Positions 22,176 to 33,532 of a stretch of DNA of 64,000 nucleotides are shown here, piece by piece; within the stretch, counting starts at the first letter, position 1, and each line of letters starts with the position of its first letter. The notes below the pieces were generated by a model, which had not been told where the DNA came from, ran no database searches, and saw only the letters and a program-made list of their open reading frames with translations. Source of the stretch: Siphonodentalium dalli (Eukaryota; Mollusca; Scaphopoda; Gadilida; Siphonodentaliidae); assembly GCA_032622095.1 (NCBI GenBank), contig CP136069.1:189027122-189091121 (forward strand), read 5' to 3'. The translations under genes and the position numbers were made by a program.

Positions 22176-25065
22176 ACAGATTGGGAACAATTACGTATAT
22201 AACGTGTATAGTATACCCTTATAACAGTATAACATGCTATGCGTATTGATGCAACAACGCACGTGTGGGAACCAATATACTGCACCCATATCACCCGGTC
22301 CCGCCTCAGAAACCACCATGTGGAACCCCGTTCATCCATTTGTATACAGCTGTTCAGATGATATAAGTCTGTAAACACATTGGACGGACTGGGAATGTTA
22401 CAGCCGAACAGCTCAAAATGAATGAATGAGAAACGAGTAACCAATCATCAGCGAGTATTTATTTATTAAATGTTTATAACACAGTCATGCAGATGTTAAC
22501 ATGGTTCAACATAATTACACATGTAAGTTTTTTTGGCTCGTATTTCTATACAGATCCAATTGCAATTCATTTGGCAATCTCTACCAGAGTTGTCGATCTA
22601 ACCGATATTCACGGTAAGATAGACAACCCTGCATGCACGGCACATATATAATCTACACGGATTCATGCATGTGTGGGAACCAGTCTATTGCACCGATATC
22701 ACCCGGTCCCCTCTGATCCCACTACACTACCGTATATTTCCGATAAGTCCGAATGTACATTGAATGGCTTCCGGCTTAGATCATTATTGGATATGTAGAT
22801 ATGGCATTATAACGATTTTGTAGGCTGATCCTGATTTCACGGTGCCCTAGGTTACAATTCTGTATTGTTCGCACGAGTGTTACGCAGAAAATAGGTAGAC
22901 AAAATCGAAGTGGTGTTTCATTTTCGCGTGCACGTTTGTTGTTTCCCGCAGAGATCAATTTTGCGATACCGGTTAAAAATCATTGACGAAACTCAGCGCG
23001 GTTTCAAAAGGCTGCATACTGAACAGCACTGTCACGCTTTGATGTCTGACAGATATAATTATTTAAAGTGGCATGCTTTGTTTAAGACAAACCGTGTAGC
23101 GGCATGGAAACTATAATGTAGATAGATAGATTTAGTTCTTATACCATACATAAATGGTTGAGAAAAAAAACATGTTTACCTCTGGTTGTAACCTATCAGG
23201 GACAGGGTAAACCAGTCACTGGACGAGGCCAACAAGGACCCTACCACCCTAAGGCACAGCCGTGGAGAGGCGTATATAGTATACGTCATCTCTCTGACCT
23301 CATCAAGTGGCTAATCGACCCTTCACAATCTTGACAAATTTACAGTCTCCTATAGCTATCGATGGTTTTCTCGTGGAGAACAAGATTCTTATTTCCATTG
23401 GACTTGGGCAATTCCAATATGACTTGTGCAACCGCAGTTTTCGCTCTGTCGAAACTATACTGTATTCGTGTAGATTCCGCGGTGACCGTGAATTGGTCAA
23501 TCGGGTTCAGGCTGTCGTCATACATATACTAATATAAGTCGATATACAGAATAGGTCACCCGCGATGTATACAGTTCAGCTATATGAAGTATACCCGGTG
23601 GCTGAAAAACAAATACTATCTTTTCCTGTCATCCAACCGAGTTTAAAGATGCCCTGTCGTTTTTGCTCCTTAGAACTACAACAACTAATACATGCATATG
23701 TTCCATATGTTCCTTAACTGGGACAACAAATAATATTAAATCTTGGAAATCTTTGACCCGATTATTGAAAGGTGTTGATGGCCAGATATCGCTCTCTGGG
23801 ACGTGATGACCGAAGGTGTTTCACGACAACTTCGGTCAAAATGTCAGGTCTCAAATTAGTTGACAACACACAAAGGTGTTATCATTGTTTGAATTTCCAA
23901 CAACTTATTAGTTGGAAATATGTTGTTGTTCGACCAACAGCATCATATTTTCTACTTTTGGTAAACAAATGGTCTGAAATGGCGATAAGTTTGAAGGGGG
24001 GAGTGTGCAAAATGTATTTCGCACCTCCACCCCAAACGGAGACCCTCTAGCCACGTCGTTGATCGCCCTTAAAATGAGCCACTTCAGCCATGTTGTGCTG
24101 TGTACGGTGTTCGGACGCTCGGAAATTCAACAGATCGTCTGTGATAAGAGTTTATGTGGATACCGGCTAGGAATCATTTTGTGGATTTGCGGTCTCAAAA
24201 GCTGCCTATACTGATGTTACTGAAGGGCACACACGCCAGGCTATGATGTTCGATAGACATAATTATTTAAAGTGGCTTGCTTCGTATACTTAAATCGATA
24301 TAAGACAAATCGTATAACTGCATGTGAAACCTACATGTTCCTGAGTTTGTTGTAAAATGAGTCGATAAACTGGACGTGATGAATAATCCAACTACATAAG
24401 TACCCGCTGATTGAAAATATTACTATCTCTTCCTTTGGACTAACTGAGACTAAAGAGTCCCCACCGCGTTGGCTCCACAGAGCTACCATGATTACGTGTT
24501 CCTGTGCCAGATACTATAATGAGATCAAATCGATGAGTCGATTCTTGAGAGGTTTTTGATGGCCAGATACCAACCTTCAAAGGAGGCAATTTACTCAGGT
24601 TGTGAATTTTGATTGGGTATCCAAAAATGAACACAATAGCCTACGACAAAGAGCGTTTGTGTGAGACCGATGTTCCGATACCACTAATACATCATTGACG
24701 AATTCAACGCTAGCATCAAATGCTGCTAACTAAACAGCACTGAATACACATACGCTGGCTAAAAAACCCTCGTGTATATTGGGTACATGGACGAAGTAGT
24801 CGAACTATATGATGTCAGTATGAGCGCCATCTAAGGTAATAAGACTAAATTGGACCAAATGTTATTGTGAATGTGATCCAAAGAGATAATTTAAATTATT
24901 TAATGTGGCATTATCTGATTCATATCTGATTCAGTTGTCATCGAACAAGGCAAGGAGTGTTTATTTCATTCCCGTTATCTAGTCCTCATTGGTGATCTTT
25001 CGAATCATTCAAATTCAACCGATGGCCTCTACATATGTGCAACATAATGCGCATCGCCGGCAACG
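22176..25065. other. No gene recognised; a diverged internal repeat
   Basis: Segments 22985-23115 and 24186-24335 are similar (ATAATTATTTAAAGTGGC in both, with flanking similarity), and a GTTTTTGATGGCCAGATA-like block occurs near 23772 and 24553. This may be an eroded retroelement upstream of the LINE fragment that follows; no domain could be confirmed. Confidence 0.4.
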
Positions 25066-25760
25066 ATGACATCACTGTTCTCTGGACAGCTCCCAAAAAG
25101 TCATGCAGAACGCAACGAAAATGCTACGCAGCGTGTCGTATCTCATTACGTATATATAGCAATCCCAAAGGCACTGTACGGATGCGAAACGTGGTGTGAT
25201 CTTTTTATATATCACTCAATATATATCTCTCGAAAGAGTTTATCGTATGTGCATCAAAGACATGCAGCACATTCCAAATCGAACCAGAACGATATTCGCC
25301 TTATCTCTATTGGGACAATTGCCGATAGAGTAAACGAGCTGCATAAAAGAAAATTACTGTTTCTTGACACGCTAGTGAATCTTCCTAAAAGCTAGAGAGC
25401 GACTCTTAATATATTTTTATTCAACTGCCATGCACGGCCACAGGCTGTTCGGTCGCCCAATTGTGAGCTGTCTGAAAAATATAACTGAAATTCTCAAAGA
25501 AATAGATATGAACCACTACCTCACATCTTTCGCAGAAACAGCTGTTTTCCCATCTCAGGCGGTTTGGAAAGAGGATAATTGGAGATCTCCTTGCTGCACA
25601 TTATGACCATAAGTTGCATCATAGTACTATATAGTGTACAGCAAGACGAAACCCTAAGCTTCCTATTTAATGTGAAGCCAGATGTTCACTCATCGTGGAG
25701 ACTCTGAGAACTGTGCCGCAATGTACCTGATTACTATCCTATATGTGCATCTAAACGGCG

Positions 25761-25773
25761 AACATGTTGGCGA
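25761..25773 (+). repeat. Target-site duplication of the SINE, left copy
   Basis: AACATGTTGGCGA, identical to 26092-26104. Confidence 0.95.
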
Positions 25774-26091
25774 TTGATTGGTTGATAGATTGATTGGGGT
25801 TTTTATGTCGCTTTAGCCACTAAGGCCATATCACGACATTGCCAGTTTTAATGGTGGAGGAAATCCGCACACTTACGGCTAATCTAACAGTGATTTCAAT
25901 GGCTGATAAACTCGTCGACCATGTGCGGCAAACCACCGGCCATCGGCAAGTAACTGGCAACTTTCCCAGATAACGATTTCGAGTTACAAAGTCCACGATG
26001 GAAACATGTGGATTTGAACCCTTATCGCCAGCGCTGGAAGGCGAAACGGCTTGGAGTTGTACCCCTAACCGATTGAGCCACCGAGGCCCCC
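25774..26091 (-). mobile_element. tRNA-derived SINE (318 bp)
   Basis: Read on the minus strand from 26091, it has a tRNA-like head: an A box TGGCTCAATCGG (26080-26069) and a B box GGGTTCAAATCC (26021-26010), the internal RNA polymerase III promoter. The body includes TTTCCTCCACCATTAAAACT, a block resembling conserved central domains of animal SINEs, and the 3' end is an ATCAATC-type simple repeat. A perfect 13-bp target duplication flanks it. It lies inside a LINE 3' coding region and cannot move without a partner LINE. A second, older copy is at 20134-20265. Confidence 0.9.
26010..26080 (-). promoter_or_regulatory. Internal Pol III promoter of the SINE (A and B boxes)
   Basis: A box at 26069-26080 and B box at 26010-26021, both matching the usual consensus, about 47 bp apart. 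Confidence 0.8.
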
Positions 26092-26104
26092 AACATGTTG
26101 GCGA
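26092..26104 (+). repeat. Target-site duplication of the SINE, right copy
   Basis: AACATGTTGGCGA, identical to 25761-25773. Confidence 0.95.
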
Positions 26105-26450
26105 AGACCACGTACAATAATGATGCTACTTGTGTTCCTTGTCATAATTCATACGTTGAATCTTAACAATTTTATCTCTGATAACAGTTACTCTAAATGC
26201 ATATGTGGATACGAAGACGAAAGATGCCTTAAATTATTTCTTTGAGTGCCCCCCCCCCCTATATTTAAGCGAAAGATTTATCAAGCTTGCAACCCACCAA
26301 TTTATAATATCTAACATTTCCTCCATCTGTGTTGAGCTTTTCACTATACTGGCAGTATAATTAAATTATATGTAACTTATAATATAAGATTATTATGTGT
26401 GTATATATCTGTATTATATTGTAATCTCCGTTGCTATTGAGTAATAAAGG

Positions 26451-27090
26451 ATACCCCACTCTCTCGCTAAGTCACTAACAGATGCACTATCTATAATCTA
26501 TTATTTATGTCATGAACTCGGTGGGTTTTTACATTACATAGTGTATGTTCGATATTATCGCAACACACGGATTCTCCGATAACTGAACGCCCGCTGATTC
26601 CCATTCCGATGGAAGTACTCAGCTAATATGTTACACAAACAGCCTCTGTTGAACGTAGTAGCTGAACAACCATGCAAATGAATCCCTATAAGGTTGCTTA
26701 TCGACCTTTTAGCTGAAGTTCCTTCCACGCGAAACCTTATAGAGTGTTTCGCTGTATGCCGTCCACCTTCATTATTTGAAAATCGCTACAAACGTTGGTG
26801 AATATAATAGGCTAATCCAGTTGGTGGGAAGATATTGTTTTGTGTATTCCGTCGTATCAGTATCATGTACATTGGCTGAGAAAATAAAGAGTATTAAAGT
26901 CTATGCTTATAAAACTGAATATTTACTTTATAACCTTAACATCATGAAATCCCAAGTCATACAAGACATCGGTGGTAATGTTTTTAAAAGCACTTTATCC
27001 GAATGATTGTTATTGGTGTCATTCAAAAGTTGTTAACTCACATTTTCCCGTCATATATATACGTTAACAAAGACAAAGTATATATACTTG
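26451..27090. other. No gene recognised
   Basis: AT-rich, with a 76-codon open frame (26776-27006) lacking domains. Confidence 0.4.
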
Positions 27091-27213
27091 AAACCTTTCT
27101 ACTAAAGCATCATTGACGAGTAGTTATCCCAGCTTAGATAATAAGTTCAACAATAGGTCGTTTCCTTCAATAAACATGATTCCTTCTGTACATTAATGTA
27201 TCTGTCGACTGAG
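27091..27213. mobile_element. Family D left-end fragment
   Basis: CCTTTCTACTAAAGCATCAT and the following CTTCAATAAACATGATTCCTTCTG-type block match the left half of D3 (52600 onwards). Confidence 0.55.
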
Positions 27214-27935
27214 TACATTACCTGCAAATTAATTATAGCAAGGTACATTGACGAATGTGTATCACATTAAGTGATAAAGTTAGGAATAGTTAGTTACTTT
27301 GGCCATTAATGAATTTGCGTTTGACTGGTCATCAATTCTTTATTCTTATCACCTTATAAATAAAGGTATGGACATGGCTGTAGCCCTCTTGGGTGAAACG
27401 TTGGCCTGAATTTGTTATTTATGGAGGCAGTCCTCCACGTGCCCACCAACCATTAGTGAGCGACTTGGAATATATTTTTTGCGAGTTCGCATGGAAAATG
27501 ACTTTTATTGATAACCGTTATTCCCTTAAATCAAGACTATTAAAAGTTAATTTTCCGAAAAAATAAACTTTACCGGAAAATTAAAAGTTATGGCTCAATG
27601 CGACACAACGTCGTACATTACACGGGGTTTGGAAGTATATTACATGTTTACTGCAACCTCGTGAAAATATGTTCATATTGGACCTAGATATTCACATATA
27701 TAGGTTCATACTTATCTGATTCTGAAATAAGCCCATCATTGACTTATACCCGTTATTCCGCTAAACACATTATAAAGAGCGCACATCTGGTAAGTCGATA
27801 TACATGTATGTTCATTAAGTGCCACAGAAAGTAGAATAAGTGGATCAAATAAGGCCGATATGAACCTATTTGAATTGAAATAAGTCCATATGTGACCCGC
27901 CATACCAAATCCAGTCGTAAGTCGGGATTGTTTTA

Positions 27936-28013
27936 CCCTGTGCCAATGCATTCTCTTATATATGCGACCATAGGACCATAGGTCGCCTCGCATATATAAG
28001 AAAATGCATTGGC
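27936..28013. repeat. Hairpin module in C1, left
   Basis: 33-bp-arm hairpin with an internal duplication in the loop region. Confidence 0.85.
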
Positions 28014-28230
28014 CTAACAATTTTTTATCATTTTTTTAAAATAAATGTTTCTTACAATTTTTAGGACATAAAAAAAAAAATATATATATATATCCATTAC
28101 CCTGCAGGGAGCCCCACACATATATAGAAGCACATAGAAGAGTGTCGTCTGCTCATGTTTGTCTGGGGCTCTGTATGGGTGAAATTATAAAATTGTTAAA
28201 GAATACAAGAACAAATTATTAAAAATGTTA

Positions 28231-28306
28231 GGCCAATGCATTCTCTTATATATGCGAGGCGACCTATGGTCGACTCGCATATATAAGAGAATGCATTGGC
28301 ACAGGG
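28231..28306. repeat. Hairpin module in C1, right
   Basis: Inverted relative to the left module. Confidence 0.9.
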
Positions 28307-28495
28307 TAAAAAAAATCCCGACTTACGACTGGATTTGATATGGCGGATCACATATGGAACTTATAGTTCGATGAACGTTTAGGTCCATGTAGGGCTTATT
28401 TCACATCTAAATAATGCCATTATGAACTTATATGAGTCCCATGGAATAAGTTCGCTATGAGCTTATTTACACGAGAACAGGCTGTTCGCGAATAT

Positions 28496-30059
28496 ATGGC
28501 GGAATAGTTTAGTTAAGGATCAGGGGCCGTCGATTGCAAAAAATCTTCCTTGGCTGGTGGTAGGTCAGCCCAACATGCGACTCAGGTAGTCACTTTTGTA
28601 TCACAATGCTGAAAGCACGGTTGCTTGGGTGACTGGACAAGGTCGGTGGCAGCTGATCCCGTTGAATGGTATGGGCTATTTCCTCCCACCGACTGATAGT
28701 AATCTTGAGTAATCTCCGATTATCCACCAATATTCCTTGACATAGAGGAGTTAGGATTTTCTGTGGGTGTTTTGTGGTGATTTTATTTGGCTTGACTTGA
28801 TGGAGAATATATATGTAAACGTGATATTTTACAGTTATAATTTTGACACAAATGCATATTTTTGAGGCTCAAAATCACCACCTATGATGTTGTTCTAGCA
28901 TGTATGATATGTAGGAGCACTCAGGTGCAACTTAAATCCGTTTTTTGGAGGATGATTTCTTAGCCAAATGTCTGGAAAATCGACGTTTCCTGCTCCTAAA
29001 CAACAAACTATATTTTTCGAGCATATGTGAGGGGGTGGGCGGATGGTCAATAGGGCCCAAAAGCTTACAGATAATGTGATATTAACATTAAATCTGCCTT
29101 CAGACAGTCAGACACGTGGCATAAGCAATCATTGCCATGTTAAACTCAACTAATCACATGCACCAACCTAGTAGGTAGTTCATAGGAAACAAACAGTAAG
29201 CGGTGAAAATTCTAATATTATTCCACACAAAAAATATTTCCTGTTTCTAGGGGGTGGGTGTCGAAAAATGTTAGTACAAATCTTGCTTAACGGACAAAAA
29301 TTGGATCGACGGGTGGGTGTGTCCCAAAAATGGCCAAAGGTGAAAAAGTATCACACAATATTTTCTGACAACTCCCTGGTTGGGTGTTAAAATTTTACCC
29401 AATACCAATCCCATTCCTATATATATACTAAATAATCATGGCTGTCTTTTAAAGTGACAATGTCTCACGTGCCCGGCAGTTGGGGTCTGTTTCTGCAGAA
29501 TATATGGACAATTGATTACACGGAATATCGGATTTCACCAGAATATGATTCGTCGATAGTTTATAGGTGGTATGGGAACCAGACCAATATATCACTTCAC
29601 ATAGACGTCCAATTTCCGGTCAGCTTGCCTGATGTGGTTTAGAGAGATCTGTGTTATTTACTTTACTGCCCACACGACTGAATCCAGTGTGATACAAGAC
29701 ATGGACTTGTCTTCGTGTCTTTAAATTCGCCCGTGGCCATCCCATGCCTAATAGCCTATACCAAATAATAACGGCTGTCTTTATATTGGCGCGGTTTCGC
29801 GGGCCTGACAGATCACACGTTGGAATCTTTTACATGCAATCGTCCGAATCGGGATATGTTGCAATAACTTGTGCTGAGATAATTTTTGTGAACTAATTTA
29901 TAGCTTTGATGTTCAATTTCTGTTCGCAAGGGTTTGTAAATTAATTATCTTTTTGCTAATCTTCCTGATGTATTTCATTATTAAAACATGTCAGAGCTGG
30001 TGGTTGTTGAAATGTCATCAAAATTAATGGTGAGGAAGATATACGTGGATGGATACATG
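28496..30059. other. No gene recognised
   Basis: Contains several G-rich GGGTGGGTG runs (29031-29320) and a weak duplicate pair (about 29405-29455 and 29737-29790, sharing AATAATMRYGGCTGTCTTT). No convincing open frame. Confidence 0.4.
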
Positions 30060-30099
30060 TATAGGAACGTCTTTCTGTTTTGTCTTCCTCATTTGGCAT

Positions 30100-30540
30100 T
30101 TTTTTTATCATGGAATGAATTTAGCATTGTGTCATGGTTTCGAGCAAAAAGCTACGTGATATCTCCCGAACGTACAAAAAGCCACCCGATATCTCCCGAA
30201 CGTGCAAAAAGCCAACCTGGATCTGACAAAACAGCAAAATGTCACGCAGCATCTCAAAATCTCACCCAAAATGCGATATTAAATTAGTCATCTGTTTATT
30301 AGTCATCAATTAATTGTTTGTAATTTTCAAGTTAAATTTCAACGGAAATTAAATGGGTCCAATTTGAGTTCGACTGCTGTAAAGAACGAGGGTTTGAGAT
30401 GAGATGCTGGGTGGCTGATTGCACATTTGGAAGATCCTGGGTGGCTTTTGAAAACTTTGGTAGATCCAGGGTAACCTTTGGCACGAAACCATGTGACAAT
30501 GACCAATTCACCTCTATTATGTATGTGAATGGGTGACATG
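30100..30540. repeat. Large inverted repeat whose arms carry short tandem units
   Basis: The left arm (about 30110-30265) has CATGGTTTCGAGCAAAAAGC then three units of about 30-33 bp containing CAAAAAGCCACCCGATATCT. The right arm (about 30380-30510) is a diverged reverse complement with matching GGGTGGCTTTTGAAAACTTT-type units and ends in a CGAAACCATG block. A 99-codon open frame (29988-30287) runs through the left arm (KSHPISPERAKSQPGS), but it is explained by the repeat. Confidence 0.7.
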
Positions 30541-30600
30541 CGACAATGACAAACTCACCTATATTATGTACATGTATGTGGGTGACATGCGAGTTTTGAT
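30490..30600. repeat. About 50-bp tandem pair
   Basis: GACAATGACMAAYTCACCT with the following TATTATGTA...GGGTGACATGCGA occurs twice in a row (about 30495 and 30543). Confidence 0.75.
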
Positions 30601-30804
30601 TGACATGCATGGTTCACACACTTCTATTATCGGCTACTCGAGATTCGTGTGCTCCTCTTAACCCTTTACCCAACAAAACGGCCAAAACCGCCCAAATAAA
30701 GCTTCAACAGCCTAAAATATCTTCGGTCTGTTTCAATAACACCATACAAATATGGATATCATTGGAACCGGTTCATTGACCACATTGTGATGGCTACAGT
30801 TATG

Positions 30805-30880
30805 CCCTGTGCCAATGCATTCGCTTATATATGCGAGTCGACCATAGGTCGCTTCGCATATATAAGAGAATGAATTGGCC
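30805..30880. repeat. Hairpin module in B1, left
   Basis: 33-bp-arm hairpin with a few substitutions (CATTCGCTT, GAATTGG). Confidence 0.85.
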
Positions 30881-30932
30881 TAAAAAAATTCTTTCTTTAA
30901 CACTTTTTACAATTTTTTCTTACATTCTTTAA

Positions 30933-31427
30933 AGGCACGTGAGGCGTTAGTTGTCGAAAATATTCATATTTGTTCCAATCACCGTAAACAGAAAAAAACA
31001 GTAAAATGCATACAGTTTCGTTCATATATATCATGACCATCGCGTAAACAGCATGTTATCATAAAGACCTACTATATTTTACCTAAGCAAGAGCCTGATT
31101 GTGTTACAGAAGACAGCACAATGCTACTGGCAATCACACACAAATGGCATAAACGCTCTTTATTAGTTCCATATCAGGAATTCACCCACAAAGAACGCTC
31201 TTTATGTTTACCATCATAATATAAACAAACACCAGAAAAGTTACTTTTTATGCTTTTGTTTACATAACAATGGTCAACCATATGGCAATAACATACTGTT
31301 TATGCGATACTTCTTATTTGTATACCGACAAAGTCTGTCTACATTTTGATGTTCTTTCTGTTTGTGGCGGTTTTTGACGGTTGGAAATATTTTCACAGGA
31401 TACCCACCGCCAAGGCCAACCGTACCT
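30933..31427 (+). mobile_element. Element E1 nested in B1 with TTAA duplication
   Basis: Flanked by TTAA at 30929-30932 and 31428-31431. Ends AGGCACGTGAGGC and (reverse complement) AGGTACGGTTGGCC. The empty site ATTCTTTAACAATTTTATAA-type sequence is present in B2/B3 (reverse strand). The second copy, E2, is at 50333-50828. No coding capacity; contains two GAACGCTCTTTA-type motifs. Confidence 0.9.
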
Positions 31428-31553
31428 TTAACAATTTTATAATTTTTTCTTACATTCTTTAACAATTTTATAATTTTTTCTTACATTTTTTAACAATTTT
31501 TATAATATTTTTCTACATTCTTTGACAATTTTATCATTTTTAATATGTGCTAA

Positions 31554-31628
31554 GCCAATGCATTCTCTTATATATGCGAGGCGACCTATGGTCGACTCGC
31601 ATATATAAGAGAATGCATTGGCACAGGG
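31554..31628. repeat. Hairpin module in B1, right
   Basis: 33-bp-arm hairpin, inverted relative to the left module. Confidence 0.9.
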
Positions 31629-31652
31629 CCGTTCTGTTGGGTAAAGGGTTAA

Positions 31653-32208
31653 CTATTCAATATCTGAGGTTGCAATTGTACAAAAAGAAACGATCCCCTA
31701 CTCAGTTTTGAGTGTGAAAAGCGCACGATTCCCAAATCACCTATTGGTTCAGTTACATGTAATCTACAGGCATTATCATACATGTATATAATATGCTACA
31801 TGTATATAATAGGCTCATACGGCGAAAATCAATTAATGCCTGTTAGGTAACCAGTCATTAAATGATATTCGAGATTGGACAAGAAGACTAGTACGCAGCG
31901 TCAAATTGTTTTATTTAGCTATATAATGAGTTGTCCACATCGCAATTAGACGTCCAGAAAGAGCCATCCTCGAATGAGGCAATGTCAAGCAATGTGTTAT
32001 TAGCTTATCGGCGGCAAATTACCAATCATATTCGCGACCACAAATTGTGTTATAGTCTACTAATAACGAGGTTTGACGTAACTACAACTAAACACCTCTC
32101 AATGTGTTGTAGTTACGAACATGGGTAGATGAAGGGTGTAGAAATAGATTACATCCAGGCTTGAAAAGTATATGTGTGTCTTCTGTATCACATTTTATCT
32201 GGTTATTT
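31653..32208. other. No gene recognised
   Basis: A 65-codon open frame only. There is a small TACATGTATATAATA pair near 31779 and 31797. Confidence 0.4.
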
Positions 32209-33106
32209 GATCACCACATGCATCCGGACATGCTCGTAGCGGAAGACATGCTCGTAGCGGAATAACCACATGGCCCGCGATTTGCACACCGTTCACGGTT
32301 AGAAACATGTTGCACCGAAACCAACACATACCAGTGGTTGACGGTGGTGGTACTATTTGTGGCTATAATTTACCCAACTGTACGTCAAACTTCTTTAAAC
32401 ATGGACCCAGTTTAATCCTATTTTACCGGGAAGTTAGGCCAAAAATTGTGGCAAAATTTGCATTTCTTACATACAATTACGATTTCTGTGGTAACAGCCG
32501 AGACAATATAGTCTTGGCATACATTGCTATTTCTGCGGATATTCCCTTAATATAATAGATTACATTTTCAGTCATGTTTCTACATTTTCCATCGTAAAAA
32601 ATTACCATATATGCAGGTCATAGCAAGAGAATATGGCATGTCCATAGCAGTGGTTTTACGTTTGCTATAGACATGCCCCAAAATTAAGTGAGTGCCTCCA
32701 TGGAAACAAATTTTTCGGGCACTAATATGATTGACATCGCAAACATGTCCAGTTCATTTTGAAGCTAAGATATCATACTTTGAGAGACTGTATGTTATAT
32801 AATGTGTTAATGCAAAGATTCATTAAAATTTGATAAAACTTATATCGGGTAAGTATTTCAGGTCATAATTTTCATATAAAACCCGATTATCGAACAGTAA
32901 TATGCAAATTGCGGAAACCACAACCGCTCATTTCTGTAGACCGATTATCGCTGTTAACGTTTAAAAAAAATCAAGGTAAAATAAACCGTGTTTTTATGAA
33001 ATAACTTACGACAACTAAAGACGATGTGCAAATCGCGGGCCATGTGGTTATTCCGCTACGAGCATGTCTTCCGCTACGAGCATATCCGGATGCATGGGGT
33101 GTTGAT
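32209..33106. mobile_element. Element J with TIRs of about 75 bp
   Basis: CATGCATCCGGACATGCTCG on the left is mirrored by sequence ending near 33099, and the pairing runs on through CCACATGGCCCGCGATTTGC (left to about 32289; right from about 33026). Each TIR contains a duplicated block (ACATGCTCGTAGCGGAA twice). The interior has a hairpin at 32635-32678 (GGCATGTCCATAGCA / TGCTATAGACATGCC) but no recognisable gene. Confidence 0.85.
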
Positions 33107-33193
33107 GAGCAGTATTTATCCACACTCTGCGAATCATTGGAGAAGATGAATATTTTGTGATGAGTGTATTACCTGATTCTCATTGATTAATTT

Positions 33194-33532
33194 TTAACCC
33201 TTTCTATACTAAATGGATTCTCCAATTCAGTTATAAAGATATACATTGGCAATATGTAAATAGTGTAAATATGTTTGTCAACTCTAACGCGTGTTAACTA
33301 ACGATTGAATTCATTAAAGCATTCATTCGCGGTCTATTATTCACATGGAGGGATTTTCATGAACAATAAGCAGACAACAGATAATACAAGTACAGGCGGA
33401 GACCTATTTATTGGAGGGAAATGCTCAGATAATAAGTTCAATAAACAACATAATATGGTGGTTCGTTGAACGTATTATGTGAACATTTCCTAAATGAACT
33501 CGTTGATGAGTATTTAGTATAGAAAGGGTTAA
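33194..33532. mobile_element. Element D2, TTAA-flanked
   Basis: TTAACCCTTTCTATACTAAA at 33194 mirrors TTTAGTATAGAAAGGGTTAA ending at 33532, an essentially perfect TIR of about 21 bp including TTAA. It has an internal palindrome at about 33416-33492. It is the best-preserved D copy. Confidence 0.9.

Larger units (their letters stand above)
25066..26450 (+). pseudogene. LINE ORF2 3'-end fragment, split by a SINE
   Basis: Around 25160-25190 the plus frame gives IPKALYGCETWCDL, the landmark near the C-terminal end of RT proteins of CR1/L2-type LINEs. Weaker matches follow (IGTIADRVNELHKRKLLFLD, 25311-25370; VYSVQQDETLSFLFNVKPDV, about 25630-25690). The SINE interrupts at 25774. On the far side the frame resumes with ATCVPCHNSYVES (about 26126) and CICGYEDE then LNYFF-CP (about 26200-26255), the Cys-rich end of ORF2, and an AATAAAGG signal near 26440. 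Many stops and frameshifts. The RT catalytic core is not seen. The clade call is by family resemblance only. Confidence 0.65.
27892..28351. mobile_element. Element C1, palindromic element with two hairpin modules
   Basis: GTGACCCGCCATACCAAATC on the left mirrors GATTTGATATGGCGGATCAC on the right. The inverted repeats (about 45 bp) continue through AGTCGTAAGTCGGGATT. Just inside are the hairpin modules at 27936-28013 and 28231-28306, facing each other. The centre holds AT-rich DNA and a GAGCCCC...GGGGCTC stem. The left module carries a small internal duplication (CCATAGGACCATAGG). No coding capacity. Confidence 0.9.
27655..28495. repeat. Dispersed repeat H, copy 1, interrupted by element C1
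   Basis: Blocks such as CACATTATAAAGAGCGCACA, TCTGGTAAGTCG and GAGAACAGGCTG match copy 2 at 48541-48895 in order. Element C1 (27892-28351) splits this copy; copy 2 is uninterrupted. Confidence 0.65.
30658..31652. mobile_element. Element B1, TTAA-flanked, containing two hairpin modules and element E1
   Basis: TTAACCCTTTACCCAACA on the left mirrors TGTTGGGTAAAGGGTTAA on the right (31635-31652). It is in the opposite orientation to B2 and B3. Hairpin modules lie at 30805-30880 and 31554-31628. Its AT-rich middle is split by E1 (30933-31427), which is absent from B2 and B3. Termini CCC plus TTAA suggest a piggyBac-type origin; non-coding. Confidence 0.9.

Noticed and set aside
26010-26091. A tRNA gene on the minus strand
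   Set aside because: A and B boxes are present, but the sequence does not fold into a full cloverleaf that I can see, and it is joined to a SINE body with a target duplication.
27370-27420. GGTGAAACGTTGGCC resembling a Penelope-type or ribozyme 3' motif
   Set aside because: No CTGATGA partner and no reverse transcriptase nearby; similarity is limited to a few bases.
27775-27790. CTGGTAAGTCG as a splice donor
   Set aside because: The same sequence lies in repeat H copy 2 at about 48678, so it belongs to a dispersed repeat with no adjoining open frame.
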